A stretch of DNA of 64,000 bases from Methanomicrobiales archaeon (GTDB lineage: Archaea > Halobacteriota > Methanomicrobia > Methanomicrobiales > Methanospirillaceae). A program made the position numbers and the translations under genes. Shown in pieces: positions 17,852-26,035 of this stretch (positions are counted from its first letter, which is position 1; every line of letters begins with the position of its first letter). The notes below the pieces were generated by a model. The model was not told the origin of the DNA, made no database searches, and worked only from the letters and a program-made list of their open reading frames with translations. The DNA lies in contig JAAYWH010000035.1 in the NCBI GenBank assembly GCA_012516785.1, forward strand, positions 1 through 64,000, read 5' to 3'.

Positions 17852-18221
17852 GGCACCATGATTGCGATCGGGAGCCCTCCATTCTTCTCCGGACAGGACA
17901 TGGTGTCTCCTTTCTGTTGATGGGTGAATCCATCACCGGGATAGTATCTACAAAACTGAGCAGGTGAACCACCGCCGGGGCGCCCTTCGGGGGGGGGCGG
18001 CGTGTATCGCAGGGGGGGAGACAAACCCAAATGATATATCCCCCGTTCATCAAGGTGACCACCACCGATCGCGAAGAACCGGGCGGTGGTTCTCTGCCTC
18101 CTGGCACTGCTGACCAGCATCGCTCCCCGGTGACATCCCGGAGTCCCCTCCTCCATACCGGAGTTCGCATCCGCATCAGAACGTCATTCCTGATGCCGTT
18201 TCCCCCGGTTCGATCCTGATG
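17852..18221. other. Intergenic region with repeat family 2
   Basis: About 370 bases without a defensible gene. It includes a very GC-rich hairpin-forming block (17965-18018) similar to 21563-21612 and a polyG run of nine (17989-17997). Confidence 0.45.
17973..18018 (+). repeat. Dispersed intergenic repeat, family 2, copy 1
   Basis: This block shares the exact 13-mer GGCGTGTATCGCA (17999-18011) with 21587-21599, and the 20 or so bases before it also align (gccggggcgcccttcg against gccgggacgcacttgg). It can form a stem with GCCGGGGCGCCC and the G run. Both copies are downstream of plus-strand genes. Confidence 0.6.
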
Positions 18222-18232
18222 ATTATTTATAC
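18222..18232 (+). promoter_or_regulatory. TATA box of the PEGA-domain gene
   Basis: ATTATTTATAC lies 38 bases before the ATG at 18271; the ribosome binding site GGTGAT follows 4 bases before the ATG. Confidence 0.6.
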
Positions 18233-18270
18233 GAGAAAGACACCCATTCCCATTATTACATGGTGATGGT

Positions 18271-19623
18271 ATGACGATCCGTTCTCAAATCAGCATGGGC
18301 AGCCTGGTCCTCCTGATCCTTGGCTGCAGCCTCTTCTGCATCGCGGCGATGGCTGACGAGGCAGCGGTTGGCGGGGACACCGGGTATTTCGAGATCACCT
18401 CCGAGCCTTCCGGCGGGGCAGTGACCTTTGACGGCTCCTACAAGGGAACAACCCCGGTCACGTTCCCGGTGTACGTGACAGGGAGTCCGACGCACACGAT
18501 CAAGGTGACGAAGGCCGGGTACAATGACTGGGAGCAGACCTACCAGGGGAACCCTGCCTCGGGGCAGACGATCACGGTCAATGCTCAGCTGGTCTACATC
18601 CCGGTGACCCAGGTGACGACCCCGATCGGCGGGGGGAAGGGGTATTACTCCATCAACTCGGTCCCGTCGGGCGGGAATGTGTACTTCGACAACCAGTACA
18701 AAGGGAATTCCCCGGTGACGGTCGAGGTCTCCAGCACGGGGACCCCCGGGCACAAGGTCAGCATCTCCCTCTCGGGATACGACACCTGGACGACGAGCCT
18801 TGCCGGCAATCCTGCCGAGGGGCAGACCATCCCCGTGACCGCCTACCTGACCCCGGTCCAGAACTACGGGAGCATCGTGGTGTACTCGAACCCGAGCGGT
18901 GCGACCGCGGTCGTTGACGGAGGGGCGTCACAGATCACCCCAGCCACGTTCAGCAACCTGTACTCGGGATCCCACACGGTCTACGTGAGCAAATCGGGAT
19001 ACAGCAGTGTGTCGCGGACGGTCACGGTGTCCGCGGGGAGCACCACCCAGGTCTCCGTCACCCTGAGCCAGATCGCCCAGGATACCGGGAGCATCTACAT
19101 GGTCACCACCCCGCAGGGGGCCAACGCCTATGTTGACGGGACCTACTACGGGATCACCCCCGCCCTCGCGACCGGTCTTTCGGCAGGGAACCACGAGGTG
19201 AAGCTCGCGCTTGCCGGCTTCAAGGAGTGGGTCGGGACCGTGAACGTTGTCAGCGGATCGACCACGACCGTGACCCAGACCCTTCATACTGGCACCGTGA
19301 CCCCGACCCCCACCCAGGCCACCGGGACTGGTACTGTTGCGGTCTCCTCCTCCCCGCCCGGTGCCCAGGTCTACATTGATAACGCTTACGAGGGGATCAC
19401 CCCTGTCACCATCCCCGCGATCCCGGCCGGCAGCCATACCATCCTGATCCGGGAGGCAGGCTATGCCGACTGGCAGATCTCCGAAGAGGTGAAGCCCGGG
19501 CAGACCACCCAGGTCTCTGCCACTCTCTCTGCCCTCACCACCCCGACTGAAGGCGGGATCCCCGCAGTCCTGGTCGTAGTCGGGATCCTGGCAGCATTGG
19601 CATTCGTGGCACGGAGAAAGTAA
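18271..19623 (+). CDS. Secreted PEGA-repeat surface protein
   Basis: A 450-residue protein. Residues 1-26 are a signal peptide (LVLLILGCSLFCIAAMA), followed by five PEGA domains of about 70 residues each, recognisable by recurring P-G-A/G-x-V-x-x-D ... G-x-TP and HTxxVxxxGY patterns. A Thr/Pro linker then leads to a C-terminal helix (IPAVLVVVGILAALAFVARRK) that anchors it in the membrane. PEGA domains are surface beta-sandwich modules common in methanogens. Ligand unknown. Confidence 0.9.
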   Translation: MTIRSQISMGSLVLLILGCSLFCIAAMADEAAVGGDTGYFEITSEPSGGAVTFDGSYKGTTPVTFPVYVTGSPTHTIKVTKAGYNDWEQTYQGNPASGQTITVNAQLVYIPVTQVTTPIGGGKGYYSINSVPSGGNVYFDNQYKGNSPVTVEVSSTGTPGHKVSISLSGYDTWTTSLAGNPAEGQTIPVTAYLTPVQNYGSIVVYSNPSGATAVVDGGASQITPATFSNLYSGSHTVYVSKSGYSSVSRTVTVSAGSTTQVSVTLSQIAQDTGSIYMVTTPQGANAYVDGTYYGITPALATGLSAGNHEVKLALAGFKEWVGTVNVVSGSTTTVTQTLHTGTVTPTPTQATGTGTVAVSSSPPGAQVYIDNAYEGITPVTIPAIPAGSHTILIREAGYADWQISEEVKPGQTTQVSATLSALTTPTEGGIPAVLVVVGILAALAFVARRK

Positions 19624-19624
19624 C

Positions 19625-19657
19625 TCTCTTTTTTTTGTTACCTGATGTCAGGTTTTC
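19625..19657 (+). terminator. T-run and stem-loop after the PEGA gene
   Basis: A T-run (ctctcttttttttg) directly after the stop is followed by the palindromic ACCTGATGTCAGGT and a second T-rich tract. Confidence 0.5.
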
Positions 19658-20066
19658 TTTCACACAGGTATTCAATCCCGCCGCGGGTGATCCCTTACAG
19701 GGACTGTCGGATTCCCTGTCGATTTCTGATCTCCTGACGCAGAGAATTCTGACGAGAATATGCCTCGGTCCCCTGAAATGGAGCGAGAAGAGATTTCTGG
19801 ATCGTGTTCATGATCCGGGATGAGGCCGGAGATCTGAGGGGGAGATGCAGACCGAAAACTCACTCGCCCGGTATCCTGCACACTTCAAGAGCACGTGGGG
19901 CAATAATCGGATGGCAGGAATTCCTCCGGGGACCAGTTGCCATATGATAGCCCGGGATGGCAGATCCGAAACAGGCCAGAATGCTCATCCCTCCCGCTCA
20001 CAGGGGGTGGAAGGCTGGGGACAGGGAGAGGGAAGGGGAGCCCTCCCCGCTTAATAGAAGAGGGTT
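19658..20066. other. Intergenic region, nothing recognised
   Basis: About 400 bases between the PEGA gene terminator and the MNT gene, which point towards each other. Short frames on both strands overlap each other and match nothing known. Confidence 0.4.
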
Positions 20067-20429
20067 TCATGCCCGGGAAGCAAGCACGATTCCTTTTGAC
20101 AGGGCTTGTTGTGCCAAAGGAGTAGCGAGCTCCCCCTGGGTATAAGGGAACACATCGATTCCGATCCCGATCCCTGAGAAGAATTCAAGATATGCATCGA
20201 TGCGTTCCTTCATCGTACGGTCATCATCCTCAAGGACGATGAGGAGATCAGCATCGCTCCCTGGAACCGCACGTCCCTCGGCAAGAGACCCGAAGAGCAC
20301 AACCTTCTGTATCCGTGTATCCCGAAGGAGTTCTTCTGCTCTCTCCCGCAGCCTCGTAAGAACAAGGTCAGTGTCCAGCCAGAAGACCTTCACAGAATTG
20401 AAGGATTCTTCCCGCACTGCTGATCGCAT
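20067..20429 (-). CDS. MNT-type nucleotidyltransferase (antitoxin of HEPN/MNT pair)
   Basis: A minimal nucleotidyltransferase of about 120 residues with the signature FGSLAEGRAVPGSDADLLIVLE, which contains the catalytic GSxxxG and DxD. In HEPN/MNT modules this enzyme usually neutralises the HEPN toxin, in studied cases by AMPylation. The start is uncertain: ATG 20429 is used; GTG 20393 or ATG 20438 are possible. It overlaps the HEPN gene by about 60 bases. Confidence 0.82.
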   Translation of the reverse strand: MRSAVREESFNSVKVFWLDTDLVLTRLRERAEELLRDTRIQKVVLFGSLAEGRAVPGSDADLLIVLEDDDRTMKERIDAYLEFFSGIGIGIDVFPYTQGELATPLAQQALSKGIVLASRA

Positions 20430-20763
20430 CACCTGCATCCTCCCTATCGACATAGTCCCCGGGTTTTCCCTGGGGGAATCCATCCGGGTACCGTGCCTGG
20501 ATATACCATCGGTCAAGGTTCCGGGCCTGTTTCAGGAGCGCTGTGGGAACCCGGCAATCGGCAGGAAGCCCTTGCAGGAGATCTGCAACCGAATGGCCCC
20601 ATGCAACACCTCCCTTTTTCTGGTACACTGCCTTGATTGCCTTCTCCGCAGCCTGTTGTGCGATGAAACATGCCCATTCCGGAAAACCGGAGGTTGCAGC
20701 GTATTCTGCCATCTGGAGGTCTCGTGTTGCCTGCTCCATCCAGTCAGTGCTCCGTTCCGGCAT
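20368..20763 (-). CDS. HEPN domain protein (toxin of HEPN/MNT pair)
   Basis: A 131-residue all-helical protein. It starts MPERSTDWMEQATRDLQMAEYAA and contains the typical EWACFIAQQAAEKAIKAVY helix and a YIQARYPDG motif with the conserved Tyr-Pro. HEPN domains are often RNases or nucleic-acid-binding. It is upstream of and overlaps the MNT gene. A TATA-like box (ttcatatattc on the minus strand, 20784-20794) lies 20-30 bases before the start. Confidence 0.87.
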   Translation of the reverse strand: MPERSTDWMEQATRDLQMAEYAATSGFPEWACFIAQQAAEKAIKAVYQKKGGVAWGHSVADLLQGLPADCRVPTALLKQARNLDRWYIQARYPDGFPQGKPGDYVDREDAGDAISSAGRILQFCEGLLAGH

Positions 20764-20949
20764 CTCGTAAGGGATTGACGGGCGAATATATGAATCTGGC
20801 GCAAAGATGACTGAATTGATATGGTTTCCTTGTATGCTTACACGAAGGTAAGGGACCTATATGATTAGGTAATCTGCCAGATTGATCCTACAAAAACACG
20901 GGATACTGGAGCATCAACAGGGAGAGCCTCCTGTCACTCTCTTCTCCCA

Positions 20950-21270
20950 GTGCTCATCCACGATACCTTGATACCCTTAAACGAGCCTGACCCTTTGCAC
21001 ATGGCCTGTGGAAAGAGGGGAGAGGCTGGACGCTGGCTTCGCCAGAATGAAGGTAACCTGGCTTCAGCACCGGTCTCAACTCGAGGTGCAAAGTATGACT
21101 GGGCTTGCATCCAGGCCCAGCAGGCAGCTGAAAAAGCGGTCAAATCCCTCCTGCATGCAGCAGGGCACTGGAAGATACTCACCAATTCGCTATACGAGCT
21201 GCTCCAGGAGTCTCCGACCTGGCCGGTTTCACGACTGGAAAAGGTATATCTCGATTCACGCCAGAAATGA
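20950..21270 (+). pseudogene. Truncated second HEPN domain gene
   Basis: The frame carries a HEPN-like sequence (GRWLRQNEGNLASA, then YDWACIQAQQAAEKAVKSLLHAAGH and SLYELLQESP), closely parallel to the intact HEPN gene 200 bases away. It breaks off at LEKVYLDSRQK, just where the family continues with DRxYIPxRYP. The neighbouring frame continues with YISIHARNE, so a frameshift is likely, and the last 30-40 residues are missing. The likely original start is ATG 21001. No MNT partner follows. Confidence 0.65.
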
Positions 21271-21274
21271 ACGT

Positions 21275-21472
21275 ATGCGGGGGAACTTGAAGGAGAACCT
21301 GTCATTGCTGCTATTTCTCTTCGTCGCAGCAGTCGTGCTCTGGTTCATCCTCTCCCGGATGCGGTTCCTCGTCTTCATCCCCGTCTCGCTGGGCGGGTTT
21401 ATCCTGTTTGTGATCGTCGTGATTGTTGTTCTGTACCTTGTGCTGGAATACCTGCTCGAACGGTCTTGGTAA
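21275..21472 (+). CDS. Small two-helix membrane protein, 65 aa
   Basis: The frame starting MRGNLKENLSLLLFLFVAAVV has two hydrophobic helices (about 9-27 and 31-58) separated by SRMRF. It begins 5 bases after the stop of the HEPN relic. I know no named family. The strongly hydrophobic pattern supports a real gene, but the ribosome binding site is weak. Confidence 0.5.
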   Translation: MRGNLKENLSLLLFLFVAAVVLWFILSRMRFLVFIPVSLGGFILFVIVVIVVLYLVLEYLLERSW

Positions 21473-21562
21473 CAGCCCTGCTGAAAGGTGCCTCCTCGCT
21501 GGATCGCGGGGGAGAATACCATCGGGGTTTTTTTCCGGATTACCCATTTTTCAATGGACCGC

Positions 21563-21635
21563 TGCCGGGACGCACTTGGCGGTGGAGGCGTGTATCGCAT
21601 GCGGGGGTGCGGAGGCGAAAAATCCCCCCAAAATC
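21563..21635 (+). repeat. Dispersed intergenic repeat, family 2, copy 2
   Basis: Matches copy 1 (17973-18018) through GGCGTGTATCGCA (21587-21599) and an aligned GC-rich lead-in. A downstream gcggaggcg recalls the flank of family 1 copy 2, so the two families may be parts of one larger element. Confidence 0.55.
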
Positions 21636-21771
21636 ATTCCGGTTCATCGATCGTACCCACAGCGGAATAGGTACCGCTATCCTGAAAAGCGATGCAGGAA
21701 CAGCTTCCCTTAAAAGACTTCTTGAACCCTGTTATCGAAACGGGATGAGGGGGAATGCCAGGGAACGACGA

Positions 21772-22005
21772 TTATTTCTGGAGGGATAACACATCCTCCA
21801 CCATCTCGTTCATGAACCGGCAGGCATCGGAAACCCCCTGGTTGTAAAACTCGGGGGCCAGGTGTTCGGTGACAAAGTCCAGCAGCAGGATCGCTTTCAG
21901 GTCACCGATCTCTTCCCCCTGTGCCTCAGAATAATACTGCTGTATTGCAGCGAGCATCTCCTCCCTCTTCTCCTTGGGCACGATGATTGCAGGTTGTTTT
22001 TTCAT
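21772..22005 (-). CDS. DUF2164 family protein
   Basis: A 77-residue protein starting MKKQPAIIVPKEKREEMLAAIQ and containing GDLKAILLLDFVTEHLAPEFYNQGV. This pattern (DFxxxxLGPxxYNxGV-like) is DUF2164, a small family of unknown function in bacteria and archaea. The ATG at 22005 with an upstream purine-rich site is preferred over 22032. Confidence 0.85.
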   Translation of the reverse strand: MKKQPAIIVPKEKREEMLAAIQQYYSEAQGEEIGDLKAILLLDFVTEHLAPEFYNQGVSDACRFMNEMVEDVLSLQK

Positions 22006-22359
22006 CCGGTCCGGATCCCTTCCTTTCAACAATGAACGGGAAGGATCATAACATAATCGGTCCAGTCCAGCGAGAGATCATTCCATGAGGGAGCCGTCAC
22101 TGCAGGTGTGGCTACGTAGAAAGGATCGTGAGGAAGAACAAACAGCATTAACCCCAGACGAACCAGCAGAAGAACAATGGCCGCTGCCCTCCCGAAGGTG
22201 GAAACTTAAGGATCAGACTGCAGCCACTTATAATCTCCCTTCTCAAATATTTATATTCATCTGTCTGATTACTCTTCTTCGCAAAAAATAAATTAAGTCC
22301 TTAATACAGACCAGAGCTGACGCATTCTATCTTGCGTTGCCAACCCGAAGGTGGAAATA
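22006..22359. other. AT-rich promoter region before the secreted protein gene
   Basis: About 350 bases. The right half is AT-rich, with a TATA-like box CAAATATTTATATTC (22244-22258) and a second AT tract (22285-22300). A 68-residue plus-strand frame (22085-22291) lacks homology and a ribosome binding site, and is not called. Confidence 0.45.
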
Positions 22360-23244
22360 ATGAAGCAGGTGGCGTTTGGATTAGTGGTAACTCTTATTCT
22401 GGTGTCAGTTATTGGCATTGGAGCCGTAAGCGGAGTGAGTTATACCAGTAAAGAAATTGTACTGACATTTGATGACCTCGAAGGGGGAGATGCCGATACG
22501 CCCCTCCCTGTCGGGTATGAAGGACTGAGCTGGGACCCGGAGTGGTTCTATTGGGACGCAGAGGAGGACCCCTATACCCCACACTCACCCGATACCCGTA
22601 TCTCTTCACTCAACTACGGGGGATGGATCGATTTCTCACCCCTGCCACAGGATGTTGAATTTTCAGGTGCCTGGATATCGGGATACAATCTGACCAAGAT
22701 ATACTTCCAAGGCTACCACGAGGGGACTTTAGTCGGCACTTCTGCAACACTTACCCCCTCAGAGACCCCCACGTTCCTTGATGCCCAGTTTGGAGGGCCG
22801 GTGGACAAGGTCGTTGTGGTAGGCAGTGCCTGGAACTTTTTCTGCATCGATGATATCACGTACAAGGAGCAGGTGATGATTGTCGATGAGGACATCAAGC
22901 CCGGCGAAGAGCCGAATACCTTCAGCCGTGTTTCGAGGGACCCGCTCATTGTTGCCATAGTCGGCGAGGAAGGTCTTGACACCTCGACTATCATCCCAGG
23001 ATCAATCAGGATAGAGGGGATTGCTCCAATGACCTGTCTGCTTGAAGATGTCTGTTCACTTTCAGGGGTGGCAGGCAAGGACGGTTGTTGTGACATGGTG
23101 ATGAAATTTGACAGCAGAACTATCGCAAGGATCAGTGAGATCAAGCGTGCTGCGAAGGGATCAACGATACCTCTCACCGTCACTGGAAAACTCGCAGATG
23201 GAACACGATTTGAAGGCACCGACTACGTGGTAATCATCCGATAA
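22360..23244 (+). CDS. Secreted protein with beta-sandwich domain, unknown
   Basis: A 294-residue protein. Residues 1-25 are a signal peptide (VAFGLVVTLILVSVIGIGAV). Residues about 30-170 resemble a PEP-CTERM-type/lectin-like beta-sandwich that begins LTFDDLEGG and ends CIDDITYKE. The C-terminal half starts VDEDIKPGEEPNTFSRVSRD, a pattern seen in secreted repeat proteins next to calcium-binding domains. The start ATG follows AAGGTGG. Its GC content is lower than that of its neighbours, compatible with recent transfer. Confidence 0.72.
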   Translation: MKQVAFGLVVTLILVSVIGIGAVSGVSYTSKEIVLTFDDLEGGDADTPLPVGYEGLSWDPEWFYWDAEEDPYTPHSPDTRISSLNYGGWIDFSPLPQDVEFSGAWISGYNLTKIYFQGYHEGTLVGTSATLTPSETPTFLDAQFGGPVDKVVVVGSAWNFFCIDDITYKEQVMIVDEDIKPGEEPNTFSRVSRDPLIVAIVGEEGLDTSTIIPGSIRIEGIAPMTCLLEDVCSLSGVAGKDGCCDMVMKFDSRTIARISEIKRAAKGSTIPLTVTGKLADGTRFEGTDYVVIIR

Positions 23245-23342
23245 CGATACATCAACGGTGGCTACCTCATACCAATATACCCTTATTTTCGTGTGGAATC
23301 CAGAACAAAACGGTTCTCACTTTTTTCTGACACCAGAATTCA

Positions 23343-23414
23343 GGTATCCTGATTGCGGAAAGCGGACGCGGGAGGATCTAGGTCCAAAGAAGGGGTTGTC
23401 GGTATCCTGATTGC
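23343..23414 (+). repeat. 14-base direct repeat with 58-base spacing
   Basis: GGTATCCTGATTGC occurs at 23343-23356 and again at 23401-23414 in the gap between the secreted protein gene and tRNA-Gln. It has no obvious function. Confidence 0.6.
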
Positions 23415-23530
23415 CGTGGGGACCGCAAAGGGGAGGGGGTACATTCAGTCCTTACCTTTTCAACCCAATAGCATCGGCAACGAGTATTAAAAAACCATGA
23501 AGTGTTCGCTCATCATACCGGACCGAGTGA

Positions 23531-23603
23531 TACCCCCGACCAGATTCGAACTGGTGTCGCCGGATCCAAAGTCCTGCATGATTGACCGCTACACTACGGG
23601 GGT
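23531..23603 (-). tRNA. tRNA-Gln (anticodon TTG)
   Basis: The acceptor ACCCCCG pairs with CGGGGGT (A1-U72 as usual for archaeal tRNA-Gln). The anticodon loop is CTTTGGA, and the T arm is ACCAG/TTCGAAT/CTGGT. The anticodon stem CAGGA/TCCGG has one A-G mismatch at its second pair, and the D stem is weak. CCA is not encoded. Confidence 0.9.
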
Positions 23604-23775
23604 GCCTGACGCCTTCCTGGAACAGAAGAGGTCACTATAGATACACCATAAAAATGGATAAGGATACCCTTCATATAAGGCCATCCCGCAATATCTTTTT
23701 CCAAAGGGGAGCCCCCTTTGCGAGGGGAAGGGCAGTGCTTTTATCCGCCCTGAAGCGGGGTGTGATGCGGATGAT

Positions 23776-23928
23776 CTATCCCTTCCGGACGATCTTCATG
23801 ATATCATCGGATAATTCCTGAATCTCCATAGTCCGCTCATCCAGGTATTCCCGGATAGCCCTGATGTTTGATTCGATCAATGCAAGCTTGTCCTCAATGA
23901 GTTTGATATCATCCTTTTCCAGCGGCAT
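23776..23928 (-). CDS. Small coiled-coil protein, 50 aa
   Basis: A short frame starting MPLEKDDIKLIEDKLALIE and ending MKIVRKG, rich in charged residues with Ile/Leu at heptad spacing over most of its length, so one long amphipathic helix is expected. A good Shine-Dalgarno (AGGGAGG, 23941-23947 on the minus strand) and a TATA box (CGTGTATAAGG, 23988-23998) lie upstream at natural distances. I do not recognise a family. It stands alone and looks like a true small gene. Confidence 0.72.
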   Translation of the reverse strand: MPLEKDDIKLIEDKLALIESNIRAIREYLDERTMEIQELSDDIMKIVRKG

Positions 23929-24260
23929 GGGTATTTCTTACCTCCCTGATCATTCCCGGGTTTCCATGTTCTGTTGGTCTTGAAATCCTTATACACGTAA
24001 CGGCATTCGGTGCTTCCCGGTCATGAGAACCGAACGATTGTCCCGTTCACGAGATGGTTCAGAAGGTCAACGTCCTCATGGGGCAGAGGACGATGCTCGG
24101 TTCATATTCTGGTGTTATGATCGATCCTTGGAAGGAAGTTGCTCTTCGATCGTACCAGTGCGGCGGGAGAGTACGGCGGAGCGAAGGGGAATCGTCCCCT
24201 GTGTATCACCACAGGCAGAGTATAAGTGAACACTGCCGCATATCTATATAGGAACGCATC
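23929..24260. other. Divergent promoter region before rmlA
   Basis: Carries the TATA box of the 50-aa gene on the minus strand and, on the plus strand, AGTATAAGTG (about 24217-24226) and ATCTATATAGG (24241-24251) before rmlA. No gene is supported in it. Confidence 0.45.
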
Positions 24261-25136
24261 ATGAAAGGGATCATTCTTGCCGGGGGCTTTGGTACACGAC
24301 TCTATCCGGTAACCAAATCAATCTCCAAACACCTTCTGCCCGTCTATGACAAACCGCTCATCTATTACCCCCTGTCCGTGCTCATGCTTGCAGGCATCCG
24401 GGAGATACTGATCATCTCAACCCCGAGGGATATCCCCCATTACAAAGAACTCCTCGGGGATGGAACACAGCTTGGCCTGACCTTTTCCTATGCAATCCAG
24501 GAGAGGCCGGGGGGACTGGCAGAAGCCTTCATTGTCGGAGAACAGTTCATCGGCAATGATTCGGTAGCCCTGGTGCTGGGGGATAATATCTTCTATGGCC
24601 AGCATTTCTCCGATTATCTGAAACGGGCAGGAGACCTCAAAAAAGGTGCAATTATTTTCGGATACTACGTGAAAGATCCGAAGGCGTACGGCGTTGTGGA
24701 ACTGGACGCAGAATGCAACCCGATCTCCATTGTTGAGAAACCGCAACACCCAGTCTCCAACTATGCAGTGCCCGGCCTCTATTTCTATGATAATGACGTG
24801 ATCAGCATCGCAAAACAGCTGAGCCCCTCCGGTCGCGGTGAACTTGAGATCACCGACATCAATAGGGAGTATCTGAATCGGGGAACGCTCGAGGTCCTCC
24901 TCTTCGGGCGAGGGATGGCCTGGCTTGATGCAGGAACGCATGATTCCCTGCTGGATGCCGCAAATTTCATCGAAGCGATCCAGAAACGGCAGGGACTCTA
25001 CGTGGCCTGCATCGAAGAGATTGCCTTCACGATGGGGTATATCGACGCTCACCAGCTGCTTGGATTGTCACAGTCGCTGAAAAATACCGAGTACGGAGCA
25101 TACCTGGAACAGATCGCATCCGGGAGCGACTCCTGA
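24261..25136 (+). CDS. rmlA: Glucose-1-phosphate thymidylyltransferase
   Basis: A 291-residue nucleotidyltransferase that makes dTDP-glucose. It opens with [32 protein letters not shown] (nucleotide loop GGxGTRL and PxxDKP), then [10 protein letters not shown] with the metal Asp, EKPQHP and [11 protein letters not shown], all as in RmlA. It is followed after 14 bases by rmlC. rmlB and rmlD, needed to complete dTDP-L-rhamnose, are not in the window. The transcript is probably leaderless. Confidence 0.95.
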   Translation: MKGIILAGGFGTRLYPVTKSISKHLLPVYDKPLIYYPLSVLMLAGIREILIISTPRDIPHYKELLGDGTQLGLTFSYAIQERPGGLAEAFIVGEQFIGNDSVALVLGDNIFYGQHFSDYLKRAGDLKKGAIIFGYYVKDPKAYGVVELDAECNPISIVEKPQHPVSNYAVPGLYFYDNDVISIAKQLSPSGRGELEITDINREYLNRGTLEVLLFGRGMAWLDAGTHDSLLDAANFIEAIQKRQGLYVACIEEIAFTMGYIDAHQLLGLSQSLKNTEYGAYLEQIASGSDS

Positions 25137-25150
25137 AGAGGGGCGATCTC

Positions 25151-25735
25151 ATGAAGAAATTTGAGAGCATCGGGACACCGCTTGAGGGGGTCGTGATCCT
25201 ACAGCCCCACATTTTTTCAGATGACAGGGGATTCTTCCTCGAGTCATACAATGCAGAAGAGTTCACCCATCTCGGCATTCCAGAAGCGTTCGTCCAGGAT
25301 AACCACTCATGCTCAAGGAAAGGGGTCATACGCGGCCTCCATTATCAGAGCAGGTATCCCCAGGGCAAACTGGTCCGGGTATTGCGTGGGTCGATACATG
25401 ATGTCATCGTTGACATCCGGAACGGTTCACCAACGTATGGAATGAACTATGAGGTTGTCCTTTCCGGGGATACCTACAAGATGGCGTACATCCCCCCGGG
25501 ATTTGCCCACGGGTTCCTCGCCCTGGAAGACCGGACCGAAGTCCATTACAAAACAACCGATTTCTATCACCCTGAATATGATGCCGGAATACGGTGGAAC
25601 GATCCCACGCTTGGAATTCAATGGCCATTGGTTGAAAACGGCATCGAACATCCTCTGGTTTCACCAAAGGATGCCCTCTTGCCCTTCTTCAGTGAAATCG
25701 TAAGCCCGTTTCAGTACTCCCCTGTCGAGCACTAG
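25151..25735 (+). CDS. rmlC: dTDP-4-dehydrorhamnose 3,5-epimerase
   Basis: A 194-residue cupin enzyme with family motifs FSDDRGFFLESYN, QDNHSCSRKGVIRGLHYQ (catalytic His in RGLHYQ), DVIVDIRNGSPTYG and PPGFAHGFLALED. It acts after RmlB in dTDP-L-rhamnose synthesis and sits directly behind rmlA. The product would feed surface polysaccharide or glycoprotein sugars. Confidence 0.95.
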   Translation: MKKFESIGTPLEGVVILQPHIFSDDRGFFLESYNAEEFTHLGIPEAFVQDNHSCSRKGVIRGLHYQSRYPQGKLVRVLRGSIHDVIVDIRNGSPTYGMNYEVVLSGDTYKMAYIPPGFAHGFLALEDRTEVHYKTTDFYHPEYDAGIRWNDPTLGIQWPLVENGIEHPLVSPKDALLPFFSEIVSPFQYSPVEH

Positions 25736-26035
25736 CAAAGGACAGGGTTCCTCTCTGTTTGACAAGGGATAATCCCTGGAGAGGAGATCAGTGGATCCTC
25801 ATCAGCAGGTGTCCTCTCCCCTTTTTCATGAAGAGCATGCATCCGGCCGGAGTATGCCACAGATACTATTTTTTCGGGGACGGTGACCTGCTGAAGAAAA
25901 AAGGTAGTTCTTATGTTCACCAATGGATCAGGTTCCTGCTGTTACCACGATGCTCCGCTCATTCCATCATTTATCGCAAGAATCGTCTCCCGGTCGAACA
26001 TGATAGGGAATTCATGAGAGAGGGGGTCATCCGGT
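25736..26035. other. Convergent gap between rmlC and manC
   Basis: 300 bases; I see no gene, RNA or clear terminator beyond short T-rich tracts. Confidence 0.4.

Noticed and set aside
22085-22291. 68-residue plus-strand frame before the secreted protein gene
   Set aside because: No homology or ribosome binding site, and it spans the probable TATA box of the next gene.
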